Positions 17,629 to 25,662 of a DNA stretch of 64,000 nt are shown here, one piece after another. Position 1 is the first letter of the stretch. Every line of letters begins with the position of its first letter. The notes below the pieces were generated by a model. It saw nothing but the letters and a program-made list of their open reading frames with translations, had not been told where the DNA came from and searched no databases. The stretch is from an uncultured Clostridia bacterium. GTDB lineage: Bacteria; Bacillota; Clostridia; Saccharofermentanales; Saccharofermentanaceae. The stretch lies in NCBI GenBank assembly GCA_947165785.1, contig CAMVBS010000001.1:54650-118649 (forward strand), read 5' to 3'. Position numbers and translations under genes: made by a program.

Positions 17629-18399
17629 TCAGATTGCTGTGTAACCACCGTCTACTGCGATGTTCTGTCCGTTAACATAGGAAGAAGCAGGGGAAGCGAG
17701 GAATAATGCTGCAGTATCAAGCTCTCCTTCGTTACCGTAACGGCCGATCGGGATAGCACCCTTAGCGTAAGCTGAGAACCAGTCTGTCTCAAGTGTATCC
17801 TTTGTAAGAGGTGTCCAGAAGTAACCAGGGCAGATGGCATTTACTGTGATGCCCTCCTTACCCCATTCAGCTGCAAGTGCACGTGTGAGGTTTACAACAC
17901 CGCCCTTAGCTGCGTGGTATGGAGCACATGTAGCTGCCATATTACCAACAAGACCGTACATGGAAGCGATATTGATGATCCTTCCGTACTTAGCCTTGAG
18001 CATTTCCTTTGCGAACTCACGGGCACAGATGAATGTACCGAAAAGGTCAACGTTGATCTCGTTCATGAAGACTTCGTCCTTGATATCAACTGTAGGAGCA
18101 ACTGCACCTGTACCTGCATTATTAACAAGGATGTCTACACGGCCGAATTCCTTCATGGTTGCTTCGACTGCACCCTTAACTTTTTCTGTATCTGTAATGT
18201 CGCATGCATAAGCAAGAACCTTAACGCCGAATTCCTTCTCGATAGCTTCTTTGTTCTCGTCAAGAAGATTCTGACGACGTGCAAGAAGAACAAGGTTAGC
18301 GCCCTGACTTGCGAATGCCTTAGCCATCTGAAGGCCGAGGCCTGTGGATGCGCCTGTAACTACTGCTGTCTGTCCGGAAAGGTCAAAATAATTTTTCAT
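17629..18399 (-). CDS. short-chain dehydrogenase/reductase
   Basis: A 256-residue classical SDR. The nucleotide-binding TGASTGLG, the structural NNAG, the catalytic Ser in IINIASMYG and the YxxxK motif (APYHAAKGG), and the C-terminal NGQNIAVDGGYT are all present. The sequence is closest in feel to gluconate 5-dehydrogenase and related polyol/3-oxoacyl reductases, but the substrate cannot be assigned. AAGGAGG lies seven bases before the ATG. It is transcribed alone on the minus strand, divergent from the infC operon. Confidence 0.93.
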   Translation of the reverse strand: MKNYFDLSGQTAVVTGASTGLGLQMAKAFASQGANLVLLARRQNLLDENKEAIEKEFGVKVLAYACDITDTEKVKGAVEATMKEFGRVDILVNNAGTGAVAPTVDIKDEVFMNEINVDLFGTFICAREFAKEMLKAKYGRIINIASMYGLVGNMAATCAPYHAAKGGVVNLTRALAAEWGKEGITVNAICPGYFWTPLTKDTLETDWFSAYAKGAIPIGRYGNEGELDTAALFLASPASSYVNGQNIAVDGGYTAI

Positions 18400-18563
18400 T
18401 TGAAAGCCTCCTTGGGGTATTACTATATCTTCAACGTTTTAATCTTATCATATGAAAATTGAAATAAGGTGTATAATAAGGGACGGAAAAAGAGTGAAAT
18501 GAAGGCGCTTTTTGCATTATTATGACGAAAAATGACTTTTTTCGCTCGAAAAGAAGATCAGTA

Positions 18564-18592
18564 TTGACATTCTTGCCATGAATGTATATTAT
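18564..18592 (+). promoter_or_regulatory. promoter of the infC-rpmI-rplT operon
   Basis: TTGACA (18564-18569), a 17-bp spacer and TATTAT (18587-18592). It implies an untranslated leader of about 134 nt. The 164 bases between the SDR start and this promoter show no gene. Confidence 0.85.
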
Positions 18593-18598
18593 TGTGTA

Positions 18599-18725
18599 GT
18601 CACAAAAAGAAGAACTCGTTTCTCACCTCAAGCGAACAGTTAAGAGGTAAATACTTAAGATCATCTCTTTAGATGCTTTATGTATGGAACGGGTTCAGAC
18701 CGTTCTTTTTTTGTTTAAGGAGGTG
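18599..18725 (+). promoter_or_regulatory. infC operon leader with transcription attenuator (L20-leader-like)
   Basis: The leader ends in a GAACGG / CCGTTC stem (18687-18705) followed by seven T, an intrinsic terminator only a few bases ahead of the infC ribosome site. In other Bacillota the infC-rpmI-rplT leader is bound by ribosomal protein L20, which promotes termination at such an attenuator. The position and terminator are seen; L20 as the effector is from known systems and not proven here. Confidence 0.75.
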
Positions 18726-18732
18726 TATTCGT

Positions 18733-19254
18733 ATCGCTAAACCAACATCAAATCAAATGATCAACGAAGAGATCAAATTCAGCAATGTTCGTCTTATCAA
18801 CGCGGACGGTGAGATGGTCGGAGTAGTTCCGATAGAGAAGGCTCTGGCAGTGGCTGAGGAAGCAGACCTTGATCTGGTTTGCATATCGCCTAATCCGGAC
18901 AACCCGGTTTGCAGAGTTATGGATTACGGCAAGTATCTTTTCGAGCAGGGGAAGCGAGAGAAAGAAGCCAAGAAGAAGCAGAAAGAGACTGAACTCAAAG
19001 AGATCGGTATCAAGCTTACAACGGATGTTCATGACATCGAGGTTAAGCAGAAGGCTGTCATCAAGTTCCTTAAGAACGGCGACAGAGTTAAGATCAACAT
19101 CAGGTTCAGAGGTCGTGAGATGGCATACCAGCAGCAGGGTTTCGCTGTAATGGAGAAGTTTGCAGAAGGTATTGCCGAGTACGGTCAGGTTGATAAGCAG
19201 CCTAAGATCGAGGGACGTAACATGGTAATGTACCTTGTCCCTAAAAAGAATTAA
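18733..19254 (+). CDS. infC: translation initiation factor IF-3, rare AUC start
   Basis: IF-3 checks start-codon pairing on the 30S subunit. The 173-residue frame contains MINEEIKFSNVRLINADGE, PVCRVMDYGKYLFEQ, the KEIGIKLTTDVHDIEVKQK linker and the C-terminal domain ending MVMYLVPKKN. No ATG, GTG or TTG lies at a usable distance from the strong AAGGAGGTG at 18717-18725; ATC at 18733 has ideal spacing (9 nt from AAGGAGG), and ATT at 18727 is an alternative at 3 nt. The first in-frame ATG (18757) has no ribosome site. Starts of the AUU/AUC type on infC are known to allow IF-3 to repress its own synthesis. Confidence 0.93.
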   Translation: MAKPTSNQMINEEIKFSNVRLINADGEMVGVVPIEKALAVAEEADLDLVCISPNPDNPVCRVMDYGKYLFEQGKREKEAKKKQKETELKEIGIKLTTDVHDIEVKQKAVIKFLKNGDRVKINIRFRGREMAYQQQGFAVMEKFAEGIAEYGQVDKQPKIEGRNMVMYLVPKKN

Positions 19255-19284
19255 GTAAACCAATGTTCAAGGAGGAACACTAAA

Positions 19285-19485
19285 ATGCCTAAGCAGAAAA
19301 CACACAGCTCATCTAAGAAGAGATTTAAGGTAACAGGAACAGGTAAGGTTCTTTACGCACAGGCTTTCCGCCGTCATATTCTTAGCAAGAGACCTACAAA
19401 GAGAATGAGACACCTTCGTCACAATGCAGTATGCTCTGAAGCTAATGCAAAAGTTATCAAGAAAATGATCCCTTACGCTAGATAA
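19285..19485 (+). CDS. rpmI: 50S ribosomal protein L35
   Basis: A 66-residue basic protein with the family opening MPKQKTHSSSKKRFKVTGTG and the RHILSKRPTKRMRHLR core. CAAGGAGGAAC upstream. Second gene of the infC-rpmI-rplT operon. Confidence 0.97.
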   Translation: MPKQKTHSSSKKRFKVTGTGKVLYAQAFRRHILSKRPTKRMRHLRHNAVCSEANAKVIKKMIPYAR

Positions 19486-19538
19486 GCTTCGGATCTTTCA
19501 GTTTTTTAATCATTGATACCCACTAGGAGGAAAATAAA

Positions 19539-19892
19539 ATGTCAAGAGTAAAAAGAGGCGTACGTGTTAGAGCTCGTCATCGTAAGGTATTAAAGCAGGC
19601 TAAGGGATATTTCGGTAAGAAGAGCAAGCTCTTCAAGGTAGCTAATCAGGCTGTCATGAAGTCCGGTGCTTATGCATACAGAGATCGTCGTGCTAAGAAG
19701 AGGGATTTCAGAAAGCTCTGGATCGCTCGTATCAATGCAGCAGCTAGACTTAATGGCCTTTCATACAGCAAGTTCATGAATGGTCTTAAGAAGGCAGATA
19801 TCGCTCTCGACCGTAAGGTTCTTTCCGATATCGCTATCACAGATCCAAACAGCTTTGCAAAGCTTTGTGAGCAGGCTAAGGCAGCTCTCTGA
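19539..19892 (+). CDS. rplT: 50S ribosomal protein L20
   Basis: A 117-residue 23S rRNA-binding assembly protein: [35 protein letters not shown], and [13 protein letters not shown] are diagnostic. AGGAGG upstream. It is the last gene of the operon and in other Bacillota acts as the feedback repressor through the operon leader. Confidence 0.97.
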   Translation: MSRVKRGVRVRARHRKVLKQAKGYFGKKSKLFKVANQAVMKSGAYAYRDRRAKKRDFRKLWIARINAAARLNGLSYSKFMNGLKKADIALDRKVLSDIAITDPNSFAKLCEQAKAAL

Positions 19893-19919
19893 TAAAGCGA
19901 CTGATAAAGATGATATAAC

Positions 19920-19953
19920 GGGTGCTTCAAATATTTGGAGCACCCTTATTTTA
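19920..19953 (+). terminator. terminator of the infC operon
   Basis: A 13-bp stem GGGTGCTTCAAAT / ATTTGGAGCACCC with one wobble and almost no loop, followed by TTATTTTA. Confidence 0.88.
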
Positions 19954-19962
19954 TGGTATTAT
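19954..19962 (+). promoter_or_regulatory. extended -10 promoter, leaderless configuration
   Basis: TGGTATTAT ends seven bases before the ATG at 19970, so the first transcribed base should be at or next to the start codon. No ribosome site is visible. Confidence 0.5.
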
Positions 19963-19969
19963 TGTTTCT

Positions 19970-20755
19970 ATGGATATCATCAGGAGTAAAGACAATTCTA
20001 AGGTTAAACGACTTGCGCTGCTTCATGACAGGAAGAAGGCGTCAAAGGAAGGTCTTGTTTTTATTGAAGGAACGAGACTTTGTGAGGATGCACTCCTTTC
20101 AGGCGTTAAGCCCGTTATGTTTGCTTTCTCTGAAAACAGGAGCATTCTTGCAGATGAGTTGATCTCAAAGTACAAGATCGACTGTGAGATCGCTGCGCTC
20201 TCGAATGAATGCTTTGAGAAGGTTTCTAATACCGTCAATCCTCAGGGGATAGCAATGGTCGTATCTGAGCCTGAACTTGGCTCGAAGATCCCTTTTAACG
20301 GGAAGGATGATATCTATCTGTGTCTTGAAGGGCTTCAGGATCCCGGGAATATGGGCACAGTTATAAGGCTTGCTGATGCTTTCGGATTTACTGCAGTCAT
20401 CATGGTAAAGGGAACGGTCGATCCGTTTAATGAGAAGGTTTTGCGCGCTTCAATGGGCTCTGTATGGCATGTTCCTCTCAGACGAGTTGACAGTATCGAT
20501 GATGTTTTCGAGCATTGTAAGAAGCATGATATCAGGACACTTGCGGCACATCTTAATGGTGATTTGTTAAATGAGGCGGAACTTGAGCTTCCGTGCTGCT
20601 ATTTTATTGGTAATGAGGGCAACGGTTTGACGGATGAATGTTCTGATCGTTGTGATACAATGGTTAAGATACCGATGCAGGGAAAGGCGGAGTCACTTAA
20701 TGCGGCTTCGGCAGCATCTATAATCGGGTACATTTTATCGACTAAGAGGAAGTAA
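19970..20755 (+). CDS. TrmH/SpoU-family RNA 2'-O-methyltransferase
   Basis: A 261-residue SPOUT-class methyltransferase. The N-terminal substrate-binding region has KVKRLALLHDRKKASKEG and FIEGTRL. The catalytic knot is marked by LEGLQDPGNMGTVIRLADAFG, FIGNEGNGL and IPMQGKAESLNAASAASI, which contain the conserved Arg and the SAM-binding Asn/Ser loop. Relatives methylate ribose in 23S rRNA or tRNA; the target is unknown. ATG 19970 is the only well-placed start and lacks a ribosome site, which fits leaderless translation from the promoter at 19954-19962. The TrkA gene begins 2 bp after the stop. Confidence 0.9.
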   Translation: MDIIRSKDNSKVKRLALLHDRKKASKEGLVFIEGTRLCEDALLSGVKPVMFAFSENRSILADELISKYKIDCEIAALSNECFEKVSNTVNPQGIAMVVSEPELGSKIPFNGKDDIYLCLEGLQDPGNMGTVIRLADAFGFTAVIMVKGTVDPFNEKVLRASMGSVWHVPLRRVDSIDDVFEHCKKHDIRTLAAHLNGDLLNEAELELPCCYFIGNEGNGLTDECSDRCDTMVKIPMQGKAESLNAASAASIIGYILSTKRK

Positions 20756-20756
20756 T

Positions 20757-21386
20757 ATGCAGATAGTTGTTTTGGGCACTTCAACTAATGCGATCATTCT
20801 CGCAGAGAGACTGTCGAGAACGCATGATGTTGTTTTGGTAGATACAGATGCTTCGGAGAGAGCTGAATATTTTAAACTGGATGTAACACCGATCGATGGT
20901 GTCATCATCGATACGGCTGTTTTCGAAGAAGCAGGCGTTGCAAATGCAGATGTTGTATGTGCTTTAAGTTCAAGTGAGAATACTAACCTTGTAGCGGCTC
21001 AGATCGCTAAGCATAAGTTCGGTGTAAAGAAAGTCATTGCATGTACTTATGATACTGAAGAATTCGAGATGTTCCAGGACGTTGGAGTAACTCCTATCTC
21101 TGCAACAGATCTTACTGTTGATGCTTTTATAAAGAAGATCCATGACAGTGACGAAGATGTCGAGAATCAACTCGGTGTCTCGTATGTTAATCTTTTCGGT
21201 GACAACTATAAGTTTAAGCTCTTTAAGATAGATGACAGTACAGAAGGAGCTAAACTTAAAAATCTTGCTGATACCGAAGGCGGAGTTATCCTGGGTGTCT
21301 TAAGAGACGGAGAACTTATCAATTACGATCCTTCATTCAAGGTTAGCATGAATGATAAAGTACTCGTCGCAGAAGTATATGAATAA
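20757..21386 (+). CDS. TrkA-type RCK protein with degenerate nucleotide motif
   Basis: A 209-residue K+ uptake regulator subunit: an N-terminal Rossmann/RCK domain (QIVVLGTSTNAIILAERL, VVLVDTD, ALSSSENTNLVAAQIAK) and a C-terminal RCK_C (TrkA_C) domain (~135-209). The canonical GxGxxG is replaced by GTSTNA, so NAD(H) or ATP binding may be altered. AAGAGGA upstream. It abuts the methyltransferase and is followed 12 bp later by a second TrkA with an intact motif, then TrkH. The two may form a mixed ring, which is inference. TrkA_C domains of this type are known c-di-AMP receptors in Bacillota. Confidence 0.87.
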   Translation: MQIVVLGTSTNAIILAERLSRTHDVVLVDTDASERAEYFKLDVTPIDGVIIDTAVFEEAGVANADVVCALSSSENTNLVAAQIAKHKFGVKKVIACTYDTEEFEMFQDVGVTPISATDLTVDAFIKKIHDSDEDVENQLGVSYVNLFGDNYKFKLFKIDDSTEGAKLKNLADTEGGVILGVLRDGELINYDPSFKVSMNDKVLVAEVYE

Positions 21387-21398
21387 GGGGAGAGAAGT

Positions 21399-22055
21399 AT
21401 GAAGATCGTAATCGTTGGTGCAGGTAAGGTAGGATTCTTTCTTGCAAGCGAGCTTGTTTTAAAGGGTCAGAATGTAACTGTCGTTGATATAAGGCCTAAG
21501 GCATGTTCACATATCGCCAATTCCCTTGGAGTAGAGACTGTGTGTGCCGATGCTTCAACTGTTCAGGGATTATCTGATGTATGTAATGAAACTGATATCC
21601 TCGTAGCTCTTACAGGTAATGATGAGAATAACCTCATTACATGTCAGATCGCTAAGAAGTATTATAACGTTCCGACAACCATTTCCAGGATCAATAACCC
21701 TAAGAATAACGATATCGCATCTATGTTTGGTGTAGATAAGCATTTCTGCGGTACGGATATCATCGTTAATCTCGTTGAGAATGAGATCGAGTTCAAGGGT
21801 ATGAAGATCGTCACGAGCTTTGATAATACAGATCACGTTATCGTTGAGTTTAATCTTTCTTCAAATTCTGAAGCCTGCGAGAAGAAACTCAGTGAGTATA
21901 AATTCGTTAAGGATGCAAAGGTCGTTGTAATAACATCATCTGACGGCAAGACTATCACTCCTCAAGGTGATACCGTCATGCATGCTGATGACAATATACT
22001 CATGGTCTGCCGCAGACGCCATATCAAAGATATCTGGGAAGAGATGGTCAAGTAA
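21399..22055 (+). CDS. trkA: TrkA-type RCK K+ uptake regulator
   Basis: A 218-residue protein with an intact dinucleotide motif (VIVGAGKVGFFLASELV), VTVVDI and ALTGNDENNLITCQIAK in the RCK_N domain, and an RCK_C domain in the second half. It would gate the TrkH channel encoded immediately downstream. GGGGAGAG lies upstream of the ATG. E. coli TrkA is a tandem duplication of this unit; here the two units are separate genes. Confidence 0.92.
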   Translation: MKIVIVGAGKVGFFLASELVLKGQNVTVVDIRPKACSHIANSLGVETVCADASTVQGLSDVCNETDILVALTGNDENNLITCQIAKKYYNVPTTISRINNPKNNDIASMFGVDKHFCGTDIIVNLVENEIEFKGMKIVTSFDNTDHVIVEFNLSSNSEACEKKLSEYKFVKDAKVVVITSSDGKTITPQGDTVMHADDNILMVCRRRHIKDIWEEMVK

Positions 22056-22059
22056 TAAG

Positions 22060-23469
22060 ATGCTGGTAAAACAAAGCTTTGCACATAAGGTTATCGATTG
22101 GATATTTAAGAATCCGAGCCGAATGATCATTTCGTCATTTCTCTTGGTTATCCTGATAGGAAGTATTCTCTTGTTCCTTCCTTTCTCGACATATTCAGGA
22201 CATCATCTGAATTACTTTGAGGCGCTCTTTACGTCTGTATCGGCCGTCTGCGTTACGGGACTTGTAGTAGCTGATACTGCAACGACTTTTACCATATTCG
22301 GCAAGATCGTCCTAATAATATTGATCCAGATCGGTGGCCTAGGACTTGTAACCATTACTTCGTTTATTATTTCCTTTACTCGCAAAAAACAGGACCTTCG
22401 TACAAGGCTTGTAGCCCAGGAGACCTCAGGAAGCTTCAGTTTTAAAGAAGCTCCATTGCTTTTACGATTCATCCTAGGCCTTACTTTGGGATTTGAATTC
22501 GTTGGCGGCGTATTGTTTGCAGTTGAATACGTACCGAAGTACGGTTGGGCAGAAGGCCTCGGAAAAGCATTTTTCCAGGGTATATCAGCTTATTGTAATG
22601 CCGGATTCGATCTCATGGGTAATACTGAATCAGGTAAGTTCTCGAGCCTTGTCGGATTTGCGGGATCTCCTCTTATCGTAATAACTACATGCTGCCTTAT
22701 CCTTTTCGGCGGTCTTGGATTTACCGTATGGGTAGATCTTTTCGGCATGGTCAAGAATCATCGTAAGAATAAACTTAAGGTTCACTCCAAGATCGTTCTC
22801 GAATGGACCCTGGGATTAACTCTCGTAGGACTTATTGCGATGTTTATCCTGGAGTACAGTAATAAGGCAACAATGGGTGACATGTCTTTTGGAGAAAGGA
22901 TCCTTGCATCCTTCTTCCAGTCAGTTACATTCAGGACCGCAGGATTTAACACTATCGACCTCGGAGCCATGACCAATCCTTCCAAGACCATAGGAATCCT
23001 TCTTATGTTTATCGGAGCAGGTTCCGGTTCCACAGGCGGCGGTATAAAGATAACCACGTTTGCTATTATCGTTTACTCAGTTATAAGTGAGATCAAGGGA
23101 AATAAGGATACTGTTACGCATAAGCACACTATCTCAGGTTCCATAGTAAGAAGGGCAGTAGCGATCTTCTTTATCGGTATCTTTGTAGTTATCGGTCTGT
23201 CGCTTCTTCTCTCGATCACTGAACATAAAGCGATCATGGCTGGTGATTTCAATTTCATCGATGTGGTCTTTGAAGTAACTTCTGCTTTTGCTACCGTTGG
23301 TGTTTCATCACTTGGTACGCCTAATCTTCTGACGATCAGTAAAGTGCTCCTGATACCTGCGATGTTCCTCGGCCGAGTAGGTCCTATATCCCTCGCATTG
23401 AGCCTTGCCATGCGTGACACCAGGAAGATCGGTGAGGTCTATCCTGAAGGAAAGGTTCATATTGGATAA
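22060..23469 (+). CDS. trkH: Trk/Ktr-type K+ uptake membrane subunit
   Basis: A 469-residue polytopic membrane protein. Four pore-loop filter segments are recognisable, each with the conserved Gly: VCVTGLVV, YCNAGFDLMG, FRTAGFNTID and FATVGVSSLGT, and the GAGSGSTGGGIK loop is typical of TrkH/KtrB. The ATG at 22060 is four bases after the trkA stop and translation is likely coupled, as the ribosome site is weak. The size lies between KtrB and E. coli TrkH. No terminator is obvious immediately downstream. Confidence 0.93.
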   Translation: MLVKQSFAHKVIDWIFKNPSRMIISSFLLVILIGSILLFLPFSTYSGHHLNYFEALFTSVSAVCVTGLVVADTATTFTIFGKIVLIILIQIGGLGLVTITSFIISFTRKKQDLRTRLVAQETSGSFSFKEAPLLLRFILGLTLGFEFVGGVLFAVEYVPKYGWAEGLGKAFFQGISAYCNAGFDLMGNTESGKFSSLVGFAGSPLIVITTCCLILFGGLGFTVWVDLFGMVKNHRKNKLKVHSKIVLEWTLGLTLVGLIAMFILEYSNKATMGDMSFGERILASFFQSVTFRTAGFNTIDLGAMTNPSKTIGILLMFIGAGSGSTGGGIKITTFAIIVYSVISEIKGNKDTVTHKHTISGSIVRRAVAIFFIGIFVVIGLSLLLSITEHKAIMAGDFNFIDVVFEVTSAFATVGVSSLGTPNLLTISKVLLIPAMFLGRVGPISLALSLAMRDTRKIGEVYPEGKVHIG

Positions 23470-23547
23470 CGACTGTTTTATGCAGATTAACAAGACCCTT
23501 TAACATACTAGGGTGTTTTGAAAAGTCTCTTTTGTGAAAATGAACGA

Positions 23548-23612
23548 ATTGTGAACACAATGTTAACAAAGTATTGCTAACATATGGATATTGTGTTAAC
23601 GTATTAACGTAC
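23548..23612. promoter_or_regulatory. cluster of inverted repeats upstream of a putative RNA gene
   Basis: ATTGTG-AA-CACAAT (23548-23561) is a perfect 6-bp inverted repeat, followed directly by GTTAAC, and a second ATTGTGTTAAC lies at 23590-23600 just before TATTAAC. The arrangement looks like operator sites around a promoter whose -10 could be TATTAA at 23602-23607. Confidence 0.35.
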
Positions 23613-23613
23613 A

Positions 23614-23886
23614 TTAAGGAAGACTTTTACAAGAGTCGGTTATGTTATGAGAAGACAAACTGACTTGTCAGATAACAGTCTTTTGCCCAATCAGATCGGG
23701 TCAGAACGATCTGGATTGTTGTCAGACAAGTGTATAAACTTGAATACTTCCTTATTGATAATCTGTTTTTTGTATCCGGAGGAGCCGCAAAACCGTGTGC
23801 GACTCCTTTGGAGATTAAACCTGACAGTTACTTTTTTATGAAATACCTTTTTCTAAAGGAGCCGTCCCAAGTGGGCGGTTCTTTTA
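23614..23886 (+). ncRNA. candidate structured non-coding RNA between trkH and glnS
   Basis: The 525-bp gap between trkH and glnS has no credible coding frame but contains dense pairing: TAAGGAAG (23615-23622) with CTTCCTTA (23747-23754); ACTTGTC (23663) with GACAAGT (23725) enclosing CAATC.AGATCG (23688) with CGATCTGGATTG (23707); a 12-pair hairpin at 23776-23811; and a final terminator hairpin. A long rod with internal bulges is reminiscent of 6S RNA, but I cannot match its consensus and the length to the terminator (~270 nt) is large. The neighbouring genes cannot explain it: trkH ends upstream and glnS points the other way. Confidence 0.45.
23857..23886 (+). terminator. terminator of the putative RNA gene
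   Basis: GAGCCG(T)CCC pairs with GGGCGGTTC around AAGT, then four T. No plus-strand gene lies downstream. Confidence 0.78.
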
Positions 23887-23933
23887 CTTGCTGAAATTTG
23901 TCAGATCGAAAGAGCACAACAGATATTACGTGA

Positions 23934-23968
23934 AAGAAAAACCCTTTCGTCTATTCAGGCGAAAGGGT
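23934..23968 (-). terminator. terminator after glnS
   Basis: A perfect 9-bp stem ACCCTTTCG / CGAAAGGGT with a 10-nt loop; on the minus strand it is followed by TTTTTCTTTC. Confidence 0.85.
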
Positions 23969-23994
23969 CATTGTTTTTTGAATAAGGCTGATTC

Positions 23995-25659
23995 TTAGTT
24001 TCCAGGCTTGTAGCTGTCCTTCAAGGATACTGCTCTGTTAAATACGAGATTATCTGAAGTGAAGTCCTTGTTATCTGCACAGAAGTAACCGAGTCTTAAG
24101 AACTGGAAACGATCTTCCGGCTTTGCGTTCTTAAGGGATGCTTCAACCTTGGCGCCCTTAACGATCTCCAGAGAGTCAGGATTGATGAAGTCAAGATAAT
24201 TGCAATCTGCAAGATCAGGAGCTTCAACAGTGAAGAGACGGTCATAAAGCCTTATCTCCGCATCAAGAGCAGTAGCAGCATCAACCCAGTGGATCGTAGA
24301 CTTTATCTTTCTTCCGTCAGCAGTATTACCGCCTCTGGATTCCTCATCGAATGTAGCATGAACAGCGATGACATTACCGTCGGCATCTTTATCGCATCCT
24401 ACGCATTTAACGACATAAGCGCTCTTAAGTCTTACTTCGTTGCCCGGGAAGAGACGGAAATACTTTTTCTCAGGTACTTCCATGAAATCCTCAGCTTCGA
24501 TCCAGAGCTCGCGGGAGAAACTGATCTCACGTTTTCCTGTCTCAGGCTTTTCAGGGTTGTTCTCAACTTCGAACACTTCGCTCTTTCCCTCAGGGTAGTT
24601 ATCGATGATGAGCTTAACAGGGTGAACAACACCCATTACACGCTGAGCATTTGCATTGAGATCTTCACGAAGGCAATATTCGAGGAATGCATAATCAACA
24701 ACTGCATTTACCTTGGATACGCCGTTACGTGCATGGAAAGCACGTATGGATTCAGGAGTATAACCGCGACGGCGAAGACCGCAAAGCGTAGGCATACGAG
24801 GATCATCCCATCCTGATACAAGACCGCTCTCAACGAGGTTCCTGAGCTTTCTCTTGCTTAATACGGTATGAGTGATTCCAAGTCTTGCGAACTCGATCTG
24901 ACGTGGCTTACATGGAACTGAGATGTTGTTTATTACCCAATCATAAAGAGGTCTGTGAGCCTCGAATTCCAAGGAGCAGAGAGAGTGGGTGATACCTTCG
25001 AGTGCATCTTCGATAGGATGAGCAAAGTCATACATAGGGTAGATGCACCATTTGTTGCCCTGACGGTGGTGTGGGATCCTGTTGATACGATAGATAACAG
25101 GGTCACGCATGTTGAAGTTACCGGAAGCAAGGTCGATCTTGGCACGGAGTGTGAGTTTACCATCCTCGAATTCTCCGTTCTTCATACGCTCGAAAAGATC
25201 AAGGCTCTCTTCGATTGGACGATCACGGAACGGGCTCTGTGCAGGTGTTGATGTGTCACCGCGCATCTCTTTCATCTGCTCAGGTGTGAGCTCGCATACG
25301 TAAGCAAGGCCCTTCTTGATGAGCTCAACGGCAAATTCATACATCTTGTCGAAGTAATCGGATGCATAGAAGAAGCGGTCATCCCAATCGTGGCCGAGCC
25401 AGTGGATATCCTCTTTGATGGCATCTACATACTCTTCGTCTTCCTTTGTAGGGTTTGTGTCATCCATACGAAGGTTACAAAGTCCGCCATACTTTTCAGC
25501 TGTACCGAAGTCGATCTCCAAAGCCTTGGCATGTCCGATATGAAGATATCCGTTTGGCTCAGGAGGGAAGCGGGTGTGGACTTTCTGACCATAGCAGCGT
25601 CCGCCTTCCTTAAGTTCTTCGTCGATTATCTCGTGAATAAAATGCTTATATTCTTCCAT
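23995..25659 (-). CDS. glnS: glutaminyl-tRNA synthetase
   Basis: A 554-residue class I synthetase charging tRNA-Gln. The HIGH motif appears as PEPNGYLHIGHAK, the KMSKS-like loop as TVLSKRKL, and RMDDTNPTKE, WDDPRMPTLCGLRRRGY and the two C-terminal beta-barrel anticodon domains are in the expected order. Length is normal. GAGGAG lies just upstream of the ATG, inside the end of gltX; the gap to gltX is three bases, so the pair form an operon. A free GlnRS is found in only part of the Bacillota, most of which make Gln-tRNA by amidation. Confidence 0.96.
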   Translation of the reverse strand: MEEYKHFIHEIIDEELKEGGRCYGQKVHTRFPPEPNGYLHIGHAKALEIDFGTAEKYGGLCNLRMDDTNPTKEDEEYVDAIKEDIHWLGHDWDDRFFYASDYFDKMYEFAVELIKKGLAYVCELTPEQMKEMRGDTSTPAQSPFRDRPIEESLDLFERMKNGEFEDGKLTLRAKIDLASGNFNMRDPVIYRINRIPHHRQGNKWCIYPMYDFAHPIEDALEGITHSLCSLEFEAHRPLYDWVINNISVPCKPRQIEFARLGITHTVLSKRKLRNLVESGLVSGWDDPRMPTLCGLRRRGYTPESIRAFHARNGVSKVNAVVDYAFLEYCLREDLNANAQRVMGVVHPVKLIIDNYPEGKSEVFEVENNPEKPETGKREISFSRELWIEAEDFMEVPEKKYFRLFPGNEVRLKSAYVVKCVGCDKDADGNVIAVHATFDEESRGGNTADGRKIKSTIHWVDAATALDAEIRLYDRLFTVEAPDLADCNYLDFINPDSLEIVKGAKVEASLKNAKPEDRFQFLRLGYFCADNKDFTSDNLVFNRAVSLKDSYKPGN

Positions 25660-25662
25660 AAC

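Noticed and set aside
23641-23841. A 64-residue frame in the trkH-glnS gap
   Set aside because: It has no ribosome site, odd composition, and overlaps the base-paired arms of the RNA candidate.
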